NCBI RefSeq assembly: GCF_030504645.1 | Contig: NZ_JAUKWQ010000003.1 | Coordinates: 434,001-498,000, forward strand | Reading direction: 5' to 3' | DNA length: 64,000 bases | Source of the DNA: Rhizobium oryzicola | GTDB lineage: Bacteria > Pseudomonadota > Alphaproteobacteria > Rhizobiales > Rhizobiaceae | In this document: in pieces, positions 55,412 through 64,000 of the stretch | Position numbering within the stretch: position 1 is the stretch's first letter | How the letters are laid out: each line of letters begins with the position of its first letter | The notes under the pieces: model-generated | Seen by the model: only the letters and a program-made list of their open reading frames with translations | Told to the model about the DNA's origin: nothing | Databases searched by the model: none | Translations under genes and position numbers: made by a program

Positions 55412-58400
55412 TCAAGAGCACCCACTCGTGGCGCCGCACGTGTCACACTTCTCGCAGGTGCCGTTGCGCACCATCGTGAAGTTCTGGCACTCGGAGCACA
55501 TGTTGCCCGTATAGCCTTGGGCGATCGAGCGCATGCGGCGTTCGGCTTCCACCTTCTTGGCATCGGCCTTGGCCGTGGCTGCGTCGGCAGCGGCCTTGTC
55601 CGAGAAGAGGCCGGTGGCAGCTTCGTCGGCCAGCACTTCCTCGGCCACCTCCTCCGCCAGTTCGCGGGCCCGCTCCTCATAGTCCCGCTTGAAGGAGACC
55701 ACTTCGGAGGTGGAGATGGCGACCGTCGGTTCCAGCTTGCGGGCGGCAGAGCCGGCAAAGGCCGTCACATTGCCGCCGGCGGATGCCTTGGCAGGAGCAG
55801 CAGACGCTGCACCGCGCGGTTCGCTGGCTGCCGGTGCGGCGCTGGAAACCAGCGTCGGACGGTAACCACGGGTCAGGCCCTTGGAGACGATATCGGCCTT
55901 GCCTTCCGAAACGCCACGGCCAAGTGCCGTGTTGGAGAAGTCGGACGTATCGACATGCGCCAGATCATGGCGGCCGAGATAGGAGACGGCGAGTTCGCGG
56001 AACACGTAGTCGAGGATCGACGTGGCGTTCTTGATTGCGTCATTGCCCGTCACGATGCCGGCCGGCTCGAACTTGGTGAAGGTGAAGGCATCCACATATT
56101 CTTCCAGCGGCACGCCGTACTGGAGGCCGAGCGACACCGAGATCGCGAAGTTGTTGATGAAGGCGCGCAGCGCCGAACCTTCCTTGTTCATGTCGAGGAA
56201 GATTTCGCCAAGGCGGCCGTCGTCATACTCGCCGGTGCGCAGGAAGATGGTATGACCGCCGATCTTCGCCTTCTGGGTATAACCCTTGCGGCGGCCCGGC
56301 AGCTTCTCCTGGCTGCGAACCAGACGTTCCACCACGCGCTCGACGATCTTTTCGGTCACGATCACGGCCTGGGCGGCTGCCGGCTGCGCCAGCAGTTCTT
56401 CCACCGTGTCTTCGTCTTCCTCATCCTCGATCAGCGAGGCGTTCAGCGGCTGGGAGAGCTTCGAGCCATCGCGGTAAAGCGCATTGGCCTTCAGTGCCAG
56501 CTTCCAGGAAAGCATGTAGGCCGCACCGCAATCTTCAACCGTTGCCTCGTTCGGCATGTTGATCGTCTTGGAGATCGCACCTGAGATGAACGGCTGGGCT
56601 GCCGCCATCATGCGGATATGGCTTTCGACCGAGAGGTAACGCTTGCCGATCTTGCCGCAAGGGTTGGCGCAATCGAAGACAGGCAGATGCTCGGCCTTCA
56701 GGAAGGGGGCGCCTTCCAGCGTCATCGCACCGCAGACATGGATGTTCGCGGCTTCGATGTCCTTCTTCGAGAAGCCGATATACTCCAGCAGGTTGAAGCT
56801 CATGTCGGCGAGCTGCTCGTCGGTGACCTTCAGGGTCTCCTTCAGGAAGTCGGCGCCGAGCGTCCACTGGTTAAAGACGAACTTGATGTCGAAGGCCGCC
56901 TTGGTGGCGCCGTTGATCGCTTCGATCTTCTCGTCGGTAAAGCCCTTGGCCTTCAGGGAGCCGGGGTTGATGCCGGGTGCCTGGTTGATGTTGCCGTGGC
57001 CGACCGCATAGGCCTCGATCTCGGCGATCTGGCCTTCAGAGTAGCCCAGCGTGCGCAGCGCTTCCGGAACCGCACCGTTGATGATCTTGAAATAGCCGCC
57101 GCCAGCAAGCTTCTTGAACTTCACCAGGGCGAAGTCCGGCTCGATGCCTGTGGTGTCGCAGTCCATCACGAGGCCGATCGTGCCGGTTGGCGCAATCACG
57201 GTCGTCTGGGCGTTGCGGTAGCCGTGCTTCTCGCCAAGCTCCAGCGCCTTGTCCCAGGCAGCCTTGGCGTGGGCGACGAGATCCTGATCCGGGTTTTCCG
57301 AATGCGTCAGCGGCACGGGGTTGACGGACAGACCTTCATAGCCCGCGCCTTCGCCATAGGCTGCGCGGCGATGGTTGCGCATGACGCGCAGCATGTTCTC
57401 GCGGTTCGGCTTGAAGCCGGGGAAGGGACCAAGCTCGGAGGCGATTTCCGCCGAGGTGGCGTAGGCGATGCCGGTCATGATCGCGGTCAGCGAGCCGGCA
57501 ATGGCGCGGCCTTCCGCCGAGTCGTAGGGGATACCAGAGGACATCAGCAGGCCGCCGATGTTCGCATAGCCAAGGCCGAGCGTGCGGTATTCGTAGGAAA
57601 GCTCGGCGATCTGGCGCGAGGGGAACTGCGCCATCATGACGGAGACTTCGAGAACGACCGTCCACAGGCGAACGGCATGCTCGTATTCGGCAATGTTGAT
57701 GCGCTTGGTAGCCTTGTCCTTGAACTGCAGGAGGTTCAATGAGGCAAGATTGCAGGCCGTGTCATCCAGGAACATGTATTCCGAGCACGGGTTGGAGGCG
57801 CGGATGGGGCCTGCCGCCGGGCAGGTGTGCCAGTCGTTCATGGTGGTGTTGAAGTGCAGGCCGGGGTCGGCAGAGGCCCAGGCGGCGTAGGAGATCTTCT
57901 CCCACAGATCGCGTGCCTTCAGCGTCTTCAAGACCTTGCCGTCCTTGCGGGCGGTCAGGTTCCAGTCGCCATCCTTCTCCACAGCGCGCAGGAAGTCGTC
58001 CTTCAGCGAAACGGAGTTGTTGGAGTTCTGGCCGGAAACGGTGAGGTAGGCTTCCGAATCCCAGTCGGTGTCATAGGTCTTGAACTCCAGGTCCTTGTAG
58101 CCCTGGCGTGCGAACTGGATGACGCGCTTGACGTAGTTTTCCGGAACCTGATCCTTCTTGGCGGCGCGGATTTCGCGCTTCAGGGCAGGGTTCTTGGCGG
58201 GGTCGAAGCAGTCTTCGCCGTCGCCTTCGCAGTTCACGCAGGCCTTCATGATGGCCTTGAGATGCTTGGAAACGATCTTGGAGCCGGTGACGAGAGCGGC
58301 AACCTTCTGCTCTTCCTTCACCTTCCAGTCGATATATTCCTCGATATCCGGGTGATCGATATCGACCACCACCATCTTGGCGGCGCGGCGGGTCGTGCCG

Positions 58401-59212
58401 CCGGACTTGATGGCGCCCGCTGCACGGTCACCGATCTTCAGGAAGGACATCAGGCCGGAGGAGCGGCCACCGCCGGACAGCTTTTCGCCCTCGCCACGCA
58501 GGTGGGAGAAGTTGGAGCCGGTGCCGGAGCCATACTTGAACAGGCGCGCTTCACGCACCCACAGATCCATGATGCCGCCTTCGTTGACGAGGTCGTCTTC
58601 GACGGACTGGATGAAGCAGGCATGCGGCTGCGGATGTTCGTAGGACGACTTCGACTTCGTCAGCTTGCCGGTGAAGGGATCGACATAGAAATGGCCCTGG
58701 CTGGGGCCGTCAATGCCATAGGCCCAGTGCAGGCCGGTGTTGAACCACTGCGGGGAATTGGGGGCAACGCGCTGGGTGGCGAGCATGTAGGCAAGCTCGT
58801 CGCGGAAGGCGGACGCATCTTCCTCAGACGAGAAATAGCCGCCCTTCCAACCCCAATAGGTCCAGGTGCCGGCCAGACGGTCGAAAACCTGACGGGCATC
58901 GGTTTCCGAACCATAGCGCTCATTCTCGGGCAGATCCTTCATGGCCTTTTCGTCGGCGACGGAACGCCACAGGAAGGAAGGAACATTGTTTTCCTCGACC
59001 TTCTTCAGGATCTTCGGCACGCCCGCCTTGCGGAAATATTTCTGCGCCAGAACGTCGGTCGCGACCTGGCTGAACTGCGCAGGCACGTCGATATCCGCCA
59101 GACGGAAGACGATCGAGCCATCCGGATTGCGGATCTCGCTGACGGCCTTGCGGAACTCGATGTCCGCATAGGCGCCAAGGCCGGGTTTGGTGAAACGACG
59201 TTCAATGCGCAT
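55412..59212 (-). CDS. nrdJ: Vitamin B12-dependent (class II) ribonucleoside-diphosphate reductase
   Basis: Adenosylcobalamin-dependent reductase making deoxyribonucleotides with or without oxygen; 1266 aa, normal for the long alphaproteobacterial form. Landmarks: [42 protein letters not shown] split at its middle, [18 protein letters not shown] and the barrel region VFDCANPCG. The C-terminus ends with a zinc-binding cysteine cluster ([21 protein letters not shown]), part of the redox tail. Residues about 1090-1200 are an Ala-rich, low-complexity linker. It is the main reductase of most rhizobia. Two NrdR-like boxes lie upstream; no cobalamin riboswitch was seen. Confidence 0.97.
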   Translation of the reverse strand: MRIERRFTKPGLGAYADIEFRKAVSEIRNPDGSIVFRLADIDVPAQFSQVATDVLAQKYFRKAGVPKILKKVEENNVPSFLWRSVADEKAMKDLPENERYGSETDARQVFDRLAGTWTYWGWKGGYFSSEEDASAFRDELAYMLATQRVAPNSPQWFNTGLHWAYGIDGPSQGHFYVDPFTGKLTKSKSSYEHPQPHACFIQSVEDDLVNEGGIMDLWVREARLFKYGSGTGSNFSHLRGEGEKLSGGGRSSGLMSFLKIGDRAAGAIKSGGTTRRAAKMVVVDIDHPDIEEYIDWKVKEEQKVAALVTGSKIVSKHLKAIMKACVNCEGDGEDCFDPAKNPALKREIRAAKKDQVPENYVKRVIQFARQGYKDLEFKTYDTDWDSEAYLTVSGQNSNNSVSLKDDFLRAVEKDGDWNLTARKDGKVLKTLKARDLWEKISYAAWASADPGLHFNTTMNDWHTCPAAGPIRASNPCSEYMFLDDTACNLASLNLLQFKDKATKRINIAEYEHAVRLWTVVLEVSVMMAQFPSRQIAELSYEYRTLGLGYANIGGLLMSSGIPYDSAEGRAIAGSLTAIMTGIAYATSAEIASELGPFPGFKPNRENMLRVMRNHRRAAYGEGAGYEGLSVNPVPLTHSENPDQDLVAHAKAAWDKALELGEKHGYRNAQTTVIAPTGTIGLVMDCDTTGIEPDFALVKFKKLAGGGYFKIINGAVPEALRTLGYSEGQIAEIEAYAVGHGNINQAPGINPGSLKAKGFTDEKIEAINGATKAAFDIKFVFNQWTLGADFLKETLKVTDEQLADMSFNLLEYIGFSKKDIEAANIHVCGAMTLEGAPFLKAEHLPVFDCANPCGKIGKRYLSVESHIRMMAAAQPFISGAISKTINMPNEATVEDCGAAYMLSWKLALKANALYRDGSKLSQPLNASLIEDEEDEDTVEELLAQPAAAQAVIVTEKIVERVVERLVRSQEKLPGRRKGYTQKAKIGGHTIFLRTGEYDDGRLGEIFLDMNKEGSALRAFINNFAISVSLGLQYGVPLEEYVDAFTFTKFEPAGIVTGNDAIKNATSILDYVFRELAVSYLGRHDLAHVDTSDFSNTALGRGVSEGKADIVSKGLTRGYRPTLVSSAAPAASEPRGAASAAPAKASAGGNVTAFAGSAARKLEPTVAISTSEVVSFKRDYEERARELAEEVAEEVLADEAATGLFSDKAAADAATAKADAKKVEAERRMRSIAQGYTGNMCSECQNFTMVRNGTCEKCDTCGATSGCS

Positions 59213-59335
59213 GTCTCTCGTCCTCGCTGTCGCGCCTTTTCAGGGCGCAAGAATTTCCGTTGGCGGCGATCGCATCAACAATCGGCAGCCGTGCCCGTTC
59301 CAGATCTCTATCGGTTCATCATCCGTGGGATGGTC

Positions 59336-59351
59336 GACCTCTATATGGTGG
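59336..59351. promoter_or_regulatory. NrdR-like box, weaker copy
   Basis: GACCTCTATATGGTGG matches the NrdR consensus (ACACWATATATWGWGT) mainly in its right half. It lies exactly 31 bp from the stronger box, the three-turn spacing known for NrdR pairs, which is the main reason for calling it. Confidence 0.5.
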
Positions 59352-59366
59352 GCAGCCTGCCTGTAA

Positions 59367-59382
59367 ATACTAAATATAGTAT
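59367..59382. promoter_or_regulatory. NrdR-like box, stronger copy
   Basis: ATACTAAATATAGTAT is a near-perfect palindrome agreeing with the NrdR consensus at about 13 of 16 positions, counting W as A or T. It lies 155 bp upstream of the nrdJ start. NrdR is the zinc-finger/ATP-cone repressor of ribonucleotide reductase genes. Confidence 0.7.
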
Positions 59383-59877
59383 CAACGAGCTTTTTGCACC
59401 AGCCATTTATGCCTTGGCCGACACGCGAAACGGCACAGGAAACCACGCTGCCGGAATGCCGTCATGGCAAGCCCGGTGAAGCTATAGGCTACAGAGTTTC
59501 GCATTGAGGAACCGGCCTCGTGACGCCCGGTTCAGTCGCCGCCGCAACATGGAATGCAATCTTGTTCGAATGCGTGATTCCGTCAAGGCATAGATCGACA
59601 CAGATTTTTAACCACAAGATATTGTGGCTGTGGACTGTGGAAAACGGGGACAGCCGAATCAACAAAGGAACTCAATTACTTGCGCGAATCAGCTCAGGGG
59701 CACCCTTCACTTTCGTGCTATTTCGGCACGCCTGTGCATATGCGAAACAGCTTCTGCGTCCCCAGAAAAATGTGACTCAATATTAACTTTCACAAATCAT
59801 AATATACCCTGAAATTGCAGGGTGAATGTGCTGTTTTGCCCGCAATCGAGTCTGTGTGGGAAGCGGGGAAGCCTCCA
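59383..59877. other. Gene-free region between nrdJ and the chemoreceptor gene
   Basis: About 495 bp without a convincing gene. It carries the nrdJ promoter at its left side and an AT-rich stretch near 59780-59815 that probably holds the chemoreceptor promoter. Two weak ORFs on the plus strand (59520-59786 and 59624-59812) have no ribosome site or protein-like composition. Confidence 0.5.
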
Positions 59878-61788
59878 ATGAATATTCGGAATCTGTCCAT
59901 CTTGAAGAAGGTGGGGCTGGTTGTCGGCCTGATGGGTATAGCGGCCATTGCCATCGCAAGCGTTGGGGCTCAAGGTCTTTTTGCGCTGGGCGGCGCCTTA
60001 AAAGACACAGGTGCGCGTGAAGAGGTGGCGCGCGAGGCCATGGACCTGCGCGTCGACATCATCGCCATCAGCCGCATGACCTATCAGCTGGCCTTCGCGC
60101 CGGAAAAGGCCGCGGACTTTGCCGCCGAAACGGAAAAACGCGCCAAGGAAATGCTGGAGCGACTGCCAAAGATTGCGGCAACTGCCGACAAGGAAGAGCA
60201 GAAGCAATTGGCTGATATCAAGACCAGCCTGAATTCCTACTTCGATACGATCCGCGCCATGGTGAAGACGGCTGGCACCGAAGCGGGCAAAGACCCGAAG
60301 GCGATGGCTGACGCACTGAACAAGGCGCTGGATGGCCAGAAGGCCGTTACCGCTGCAGTGAAGGTCTACAGCACCTATTCCGCAACCACGCTGGCGGCCT
60401 CCCGCGCCTATGCCATTGACGAGTCTGAGGGAACGGTCCTGGTCCTCGGCATCACGGCTGCAGTCTGCATCGCGCTTGGCGTGGCGCTCAGCCTCGTGAT
60501 CGCCCGTCGTGACATTGCCGGACCAATCCGCCGCATGACCGGTGTCATGAGTGATCTCGCCAAGGGCCATACCGACCAGCCGGTCACTGACACCGACCGC
60601 AAGGACGAAATAGGCGAGATGGCCCGCGCGCTGGAAGTGTTCCGCGCCAACGAGATCCACATGCGCGAGATGGAGGCGCAGGAAGCGGCCCTCAACCGCC
60701 AGAGCAAGGATCTGCAGCAGTCGATCAGCGGAATCGTGGCCGCTGCCGCCGCCGGCGACTTCAGCCAGCGCATCACCAAGGCCTATGATGACGCGGATCT
60801 TCGCCGCTTCGCTGATAGCGTTAACGAGCTGGTGCAGAATGTTGATCACGGCGTCACCGAAGTGCGCCGGGTCATCGCAGCCCTGGCCGATGCGGATCTG
60901 ACAAAGGACATGGAAGGCCGCTTCCAGGGCGCCTTTGCCGAACTGCAGCAGAACGTGAACGCGACCATGGCAACGCTGCGCGCTACCATGGACAATGTTC
61001 GCACCGCTGCAGGCACCATCACCGACAATTCCGGTGAACTGTCGTCTGCGTCCAACCAGTTGGCGCGGCGCACCGAGCAGCAGGCCGCAGCGCTGGAAGA
61101 AACCGCCGCAGCACTGGAAGAAATCACCACGACGGTGCGCATGTCCACCGAGCGGGCGACGGAAGCCAGCCGCATGGTGAACGAGACCAAGAACAGCACG
61201 GGCAAGTCAGGCGGCATCGTGCGCGATGCGATCGAAGCCATGGGCCGCATTGAGCAATCCTCGCAAAAAATCAGCCAGATCATTTCGGTCATTGACGAGA
61301 TTGCCTTCCAGACCAATCTGCTGGCGCTCAACGCAGGCGTGGAAGCAGCCCGTGCCGGTGAGGCAGGCCGCGGCTTTGCGGTTGTCGCGCAGGAAGTGCG
61401 CGAGCTTGCGCAGCGCTCGGCCAATGCCGCCAAGGAGATCAAGGGTCTTATCAATGCCTCGGCGGATGAAGTGAAGGGTGGCGTGTCGCTTGTTCTCTCC
61501 ACCGGCGATGCGCTGAAGGAGATCGAAGATCTCGTCAACCGCGTCAATGACCACGTGGCAACCATTGCCCGTGCGGCCGGCGAACAGTCGGCGGCGCTGG
61601 CGGAGATCAACACCTCGGTCAATCATATGGACCAGATGACGCAGCAGAATGCGGCCATGGTGGAAGAGACGACGGCGGCCAGCCAGGTGCTCGCCAGCGA
61701 AAGCCGCCAGTTGACCGCGCTGCTGGCCAAGTTCCGTCTCGACGGGCCTGGCAGCGCCGGGGCAGATTACAGCCGCCGCGCTGCTTGA
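59878..61788 (+). CDS. Methyl-accepting chemotaxis protein, transmembrane
   Basis: Chemoreceptor of 636 aa. Membrane helix 1 is at about residues 12-36 ([19 protein letters not shown]), a helical periplasmic sensor of about 150 residues follows, and membrane helix 2 is at about 184-206. Two HAMP-type segments (the first at [13 protein letters not shown]) lead to the signalling coiled coil with tip sequence [20 protein letters not shown]. The ligand is unknown. The start [10 protein letters not shown] at 59878 has a GGGGAA site and gives a proper signal anchor. No other chemotaxis gene is adjacent. Confidence 0.95.
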   Translation: MNIRNLSILKKVGLVVGLMGIAAIAIASVGAQGLFALGGALKDTGAREEVAREAMDLRVDIIAISRMTYQLAFAPEKAADFAAETEKRAKEMLERLPKIAATADKEEQKQLADIKTSLNSYFDTIRAMVKTAGTEAGKDPKAMADALNKALDGQKAVTAAVKVYSTYSATTLAASRAYAIDESEGTVLVLGITAAVCIALGVALSLVIARRDIAGPIRRMTGVMSDLAKGHTDQPVTDTDRKDEIGEMARALEVFRANEIHMREMEAQEAALNRQSKDLQQSISGIVAAAAAGDFSQRITKAYDDADLRRFADSVNELVQNVDHGVTEVRRVIAALADADLTKDMEGRFQGAFAELQQNVNATMATLRATMDNVRTAAGTITDNSGELSSASNQLARRTEQQAAALEETAAALEEITTTVRMSTERATEASRMVNETKNSTGKSGGIVRDAIEAMGRIEQSSQKISQIISVIDEIAFQTNLLALNAGVEAARAGEAGRGFAVVAQEVRELAQRSANAAKEIKGLINASADEVKGGVSLVLSTGDALKEIEDLVNRVNDHVATIARAAGEQSAALAEINTSVNHMDQMTQQNAAMVEETTAASQVLASESRQLTALLAKFRLDGPGSAGADYSRRAA

Positions 61789-61876
61789 TCAGCTGAGGTA
61801 TTGGCTTCGGGCGCCAACACCCTGCAGCGCCCGATGTCTTTACTTGATAGCCCGTCATCCGGTGACGCGCCGCGCG

Positions 61877-62245
61877 TCATCTATTCTTTCGATGATCGGG
61901 CTCGGCCATCTTGCGGTGCGCAGCAGCCAAGGCCCCCGCAGGCGTGACATTGGCAAGGGCTGACTGCTGCTTGTTTTTAAAACCGGTCACGACATCGCCT
62001 TCCCCGCCCAGCATCGCCTGAAATCCATGCTGGGCGACCATCGCAGGATCGTCCTTCTTCATCCATCAATGGGCGTATCCTGCATCTCGGCACGCTCGAA
62101 AAATTCGGAGGAGAAGCTTTTGATGAAGGCCTTGGTGGCCTTGTACACTGCCTGAAAGCTCCCCGGCATGAAACCCGCAGTCGCGCCCGTGAAGCGTATG
62201 CGCCCCTGCCCGCGGGCGTGCATGCGGCTGCCGATGTCAGACCTT
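61877..62245 (-). pseudogene. Short-chain dehydrogenase, decayed remnant
   Basis: On the minus strand, reading from 62245, the text gives MHARGQGRIRFTGATAGFMP, then SFQAVYKATKAFIKSF, clearly the catalytic Tyr/Lys region of an SDR. The usual stretch before EFFERAEMQDT is missing, pointing to an internal deletion. After DTPIDG a stop occurs, and the C-terminal half (KKDDPAMVAQHGFQAM, GDVVTGFKNKQQSALANV) continues in a frame shifted by one base near 62062. The N-terminal cofactor domain is absent. So it is a truncated, frameshifted pseudogene in the 558-bp gap after the chemoreceptor gene. Confidence 0.82.
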
Positions 62246-62346
62246 TTGCGATTCCCTAGGGGATATGTTCGTTTCCTCTCGACACAGCACGGCGGAACAC
62301 CCGCTGTTTGAGAGATGAAACCTTGCCTTTCGCGGCATGTTCCGTT

Positions 62347-62592
62347 TCAGCGAAAACGCAGGCCGAGTTCCCCCAATTCGCGACGAACCACGTCGCAGTC
62401 ATAGGTCAAGCCGTCATCCAGAACCAGAGTGACATGATCTGGAACAGACAGGGTATTTTCTGTGGTGACGCGAGCACCGGTTTCAGAGAGATCGCGCAGC
62501 ATGCAGGTGATGGCACTGTGACCATGGTTAAACGCAAGCCTTGCCCCTTTCAGCATGCGACGTCGCGGAGCGGGAGTAGATTCTTCATTCAT
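62347..62592 (-). CDS. PilZ-domain protein
   Basis: Single-domain protein of 81 aa. The cyclic-di-GMP-binding motif RxxxR is seen at APRRRMLKGARL and the DxSxxGxR motif at MLRDLSETGARV, both intact, followed by short beta strands. It is expected to bind c-di-GMP and act through a partner. Very small stand-alone PilZ proteins are common in rhizobia. It has no clear operon partner; the response regulator gene starts 171 bp away on the other strand. Confidence 0.9.
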   Translation of the reverse strand: MNEESTPAPRRRMLKGARLAFNHGHSAITCMLRDLSETGARVTTENTLSVPDHVTLVLDDGLTYDCDVVRRELGELGLRFR

Positions 62593-62763
62593 AGTGAAAT
62601 CTCGATACGCTAATCTCGTTTAGACGTCTGCGGGATCCAAAATTAATTCATACAAGTAAATCACCCCTTAAATTAGGAGTTCCATACAATACGCGAAACC
62701 ATTACCCTCTGATTGCAGATTCGAATTCCATGCACCCGCACATAATAACAACGGGAGGCCACT

Positions 62764-63159
62764 GTGAACAGATTCAGCCCCAATATACCCCGCAAGATCC
62801 TCCTTCTGGAAGATGACATGCTGCTGGCGCTCGACATGGAAGACTATCTGACGGAGAAGGGTTACTATGTCGTCGGACCGTTTGGAAGGGTCACCCAAGC
62901 ACTGGAAACAATCCACCATACGGAACTCGCAGGTGCAATCGTCGATCTCAACCTCAAAGGCGAATATTCCTTTCCGGTCATTGATGCACTCCAGGCTCGC
63001 GGTGTTCCGGTCATCATTTGCAGCGGATATGCTGACCTTCCCGACATGAAGGACAAATTAGCTTTCCTGCCGCTTTTGCCCAAACCCTGGAGCCCCGACG
63101 AATTGAACGTTTTGATGGTCGAGACCTTCCAATTCCATCAAAACGTCATCGGCGGCTGA
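62764..63159 (+). CDS. Single-domain response regulator
   Basis: Receiver-only protein of 131 aa. Acidic residues EDD near position 17, the phosphoryl aspartate in AIVDLNLKGE, the switch residue in IICSGYAD and lysine in LLPKPW are present. It begins at GTG with a strong GGGAGG site seven bases upstream. Receivers with this sequence style commonly work with HWE or HisKA_2 kinases in rhizobia, and one is encoded convergently next to it. The last 102 bp overlap the end of that kinase gene on the opposite strand. Confidence 0.92.
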   Translation: MNRFSPNIPRKILLLEDDMLLALDMEDYLTEKGYYVVGPFGRVTQALETIHHTELAGAIVDLNLKGEYSFPVIDALQARGVPVIICSGYADLPDMKDKLAFLPLLPKPWSPDELNVLMVETFQFHQNVIGG

Positions 63160-64000
63160 AAGGCCTTCGTCGTCATCTGCAGCCTGCAGCGGGAAGCTGA
63201 GACGACAGGTCAAACCCGCGGGCGAATAGTCGATCGTGACGTTGCCCTGGAGTTCATATTCAATGGTCCGCTGAATCAGGATCGTGCCAAACCCGCTCTT
63301 GCTGGGTACGCGCACGGACGGCCCATCAATTTCGCACCAATACAACACAAGATCACTGCCAGAAGGTGTTTCCTGGCCGCGGGACCAGCGAATGGCGACA
63401 CGACCACGCTCATGGGCCAAAGCCCCGTACTTGACGGCATTCGTCAGCAGTTCGTTGAGCACCATACTGAGAGCAAGCGCGGTTTTGGGCGTCAAGCGAA
63501 TAGCGGGACCAGGCTCTACCTCGATGCGCGCTGGATCTCTGATATAGGCCGTTACCGTCCGACGGATGACATCCTGAAGCTGCGCCTCGCGCCAGTTGGT
63601 CTCAAACAGCAAAGCATGCGCATCGGCCATCGCACGCAAGCGCCCGGTCAGGTTGTCAACATAGGCATCGACATCATCCGCGCCCTTCGCAGTACGACGC
63701 ACGATAGACATGACCATCGCCATCGTATTCTTCACGCGGTGGCTCAACTCACGTACAAGAAGTTCACGATGGTGTTCGGCACGCCTCAATTCCCGGCGCT
63801 CATGTGCTTCCGACAGAGCCCGCTCCACTGCCGCCGGCAATCGGATAAGCCGCTGCTTCAGCACATAATCCGTCGCGCCGCGTCGAAAGGATTCAATCGC
63901 GGCCTCTTCCCCAAGCACTCCGGAAACGAAGATGAACGGGGTTTCCGGCACACGCGCATGCGCGATCTCCAACGCCGTCATTCCATCGAAGTCGGGAAGA
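63058..64000 (-). CDS. Receiver-HWE-type histidine kinase, runs off the window
   Basis: Partial protein of at least 313 residues; the frame stays open to the last base and translates as LPDFDGMTALEIAHARVPET, the second half of a receiver domain, so the N-terminus is missing. After the receiver (to about residue 75 here) comes ELSHRVKNTMAMVMSIVRR, the phospho-acceptor histidine box of the HWE/HisKA_2 group, then a nucleotide-binding domain with NELLTNAVKYGAL and GFGTILIQRT. The C-terminal 45 residues follow the normal domain end and are antisense to the response regulator gene. Soluble; probably phosphorylates the neighbouring receiver. Confidence 0.9.
   Translation of the reverse strand, partial: LPDFDGMTALEIAHARVPETPFIFVSGVLGEEAAIESFRRGATDYVLKQRLIRLPAAVERALSEAHERRELRRAEHHRELLVRELSHRVKNTMAMVMSIVRRTAKGADDVDAYVDNLTGRLRAMADAHALLFETNWREAQLQDVIRRTVTAYIRDPARIEVEPGPAIRLTPKTALALSMVLNELLTNAVKYGALAHERGRVAIRWSRGQETPSGSDLVLYWCEIDGPSVRVPSKSGFGTILIQRTIEYELQGNVTIDYSPAGLTCRLSFPLQAADDDEGLSAADDVLMELEGLDHQNVQFVGAPGFGQKRQES

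Noticed and set aside
57827..59479. Long open frame antisense to nrdJ (550 codons)
   Set aside because: It mirrors nrdJ in a complementary frame and shows no recognisable domain; NrdJ is unmistakable on the other strand.
59213..59480. Cobalamin riboswitch upstream of nrdJ
   Set aside because: Looked for because the enzyme needs B12, but no B12-box or multi-stem leader pattern was visible; NrdR boxes explain the regulation better.
61789..61876. Small gene after the chemoreceptor
   Set aside because: No open frame with a ribosome site or protein-like sequence; the text leads into the SDR remnant.
62593..62763. General stress (EcfG-type) promoter near the PilZ and response regulator genes
   Set aside because: A GGAAC is present on the minus strand, but no matching GTT element occurs at the right distance.

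Overview
The window looks like chromosomal or chromid DNA from a member of the Rhizobiaceae (Rhizobium, Allorhizobium or Agrobacterium type). The reasons are a high-GC alphaproteobacterial coding style, the gene order pcaDCHGB with a divergent pcaQ, a cobalamin-dependent class II ribonucleotide reductase, many ABC sugar uptake operons with GntR or LacI regulators, and rhizobial-type palindromic intergenic repeats. No rRNA, tRNA, CRISPR array, complete IS element or prophage was seen.

Layout. 1-4.1 kb: end of a polar amino-acid ABC importer, a HutC-type GntR regulator and an FMN-dependent NtaA/SnaA-type monooxygenase, probably one operon for an N- or S-containing organic compound. 4.2-8.7 kb: an FtsK-type DNA translocase without membrane segments, a RecX-like protein, and thiD behind a TPP riboswitch. 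8.7-21 kb: an eleven-gene L-fucose operon on the minus strand (CUT2 importer, L-fucose dehydrogenase, mutarotase, lactonase, dehydratase, two steps to pyruvate and lactate, then an L-galactonate dehydrogenase-like and an altronate dehydratase-like enzyme) with a divergent FadR-type regulator. 21-24 kb: a VOC protein, a long-chain polyol/hexuronate dehydrogenase and a carboxymuconolactone decarboxylase-like protein. 24.3-26.5 kb: a soluble chemoreceptor with three near-identical 90-residue repeats.

26.5-38.5 kb: a CUT1 sugar importer, an SDR, D-erythronate dehydrogenase and a FadR-type regulator; then a LacI-type regulator divergent from ltnD-otnI-otnK-otnC, which takes L-threonate or D-erythronate to dihydroxyacetone phosphate. 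The L-fucose/L-galactose and threonate/erythronate routes lie side by side; L-galactose is an ascorbate precursor and L-threonate an ascorbate breakdown product in plants, so a plant-derived sugar-acid island is a reasonable inference. 38.5-41.7 kb: cyclopropane fatty acid synthase, then a three-gene metal efflux operon (CsoR/RcnR-family sensor, RcnA-type exporter, YqaA-type membrane protein).

41.7-53 kb: the protocatechuate branch of the beta-ketoadipate pathway (pcaDCHGB, pcaQ) and its feeder pobA with an AraC regulator, separated by a Na/Pi cotransporter-PhoU protein, an MFS exporter and an alcohol dehydrogenase. 53-55.3 kb: an accessory patch with a small GIY-YIG nuclease, a tandem pair of about 288-bp palindromic repeat units and an AT-richer orphan gene. 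55.4-59.5 kb: nrdJ with a pair of NrdR-like boxes. 59.9-64 kb: a membrane chemoreceptor, an SDR pseudogene, a PilZ protein, a single-domain response regulator and, running off the end, a receiver-HWE-type histidine kinase.
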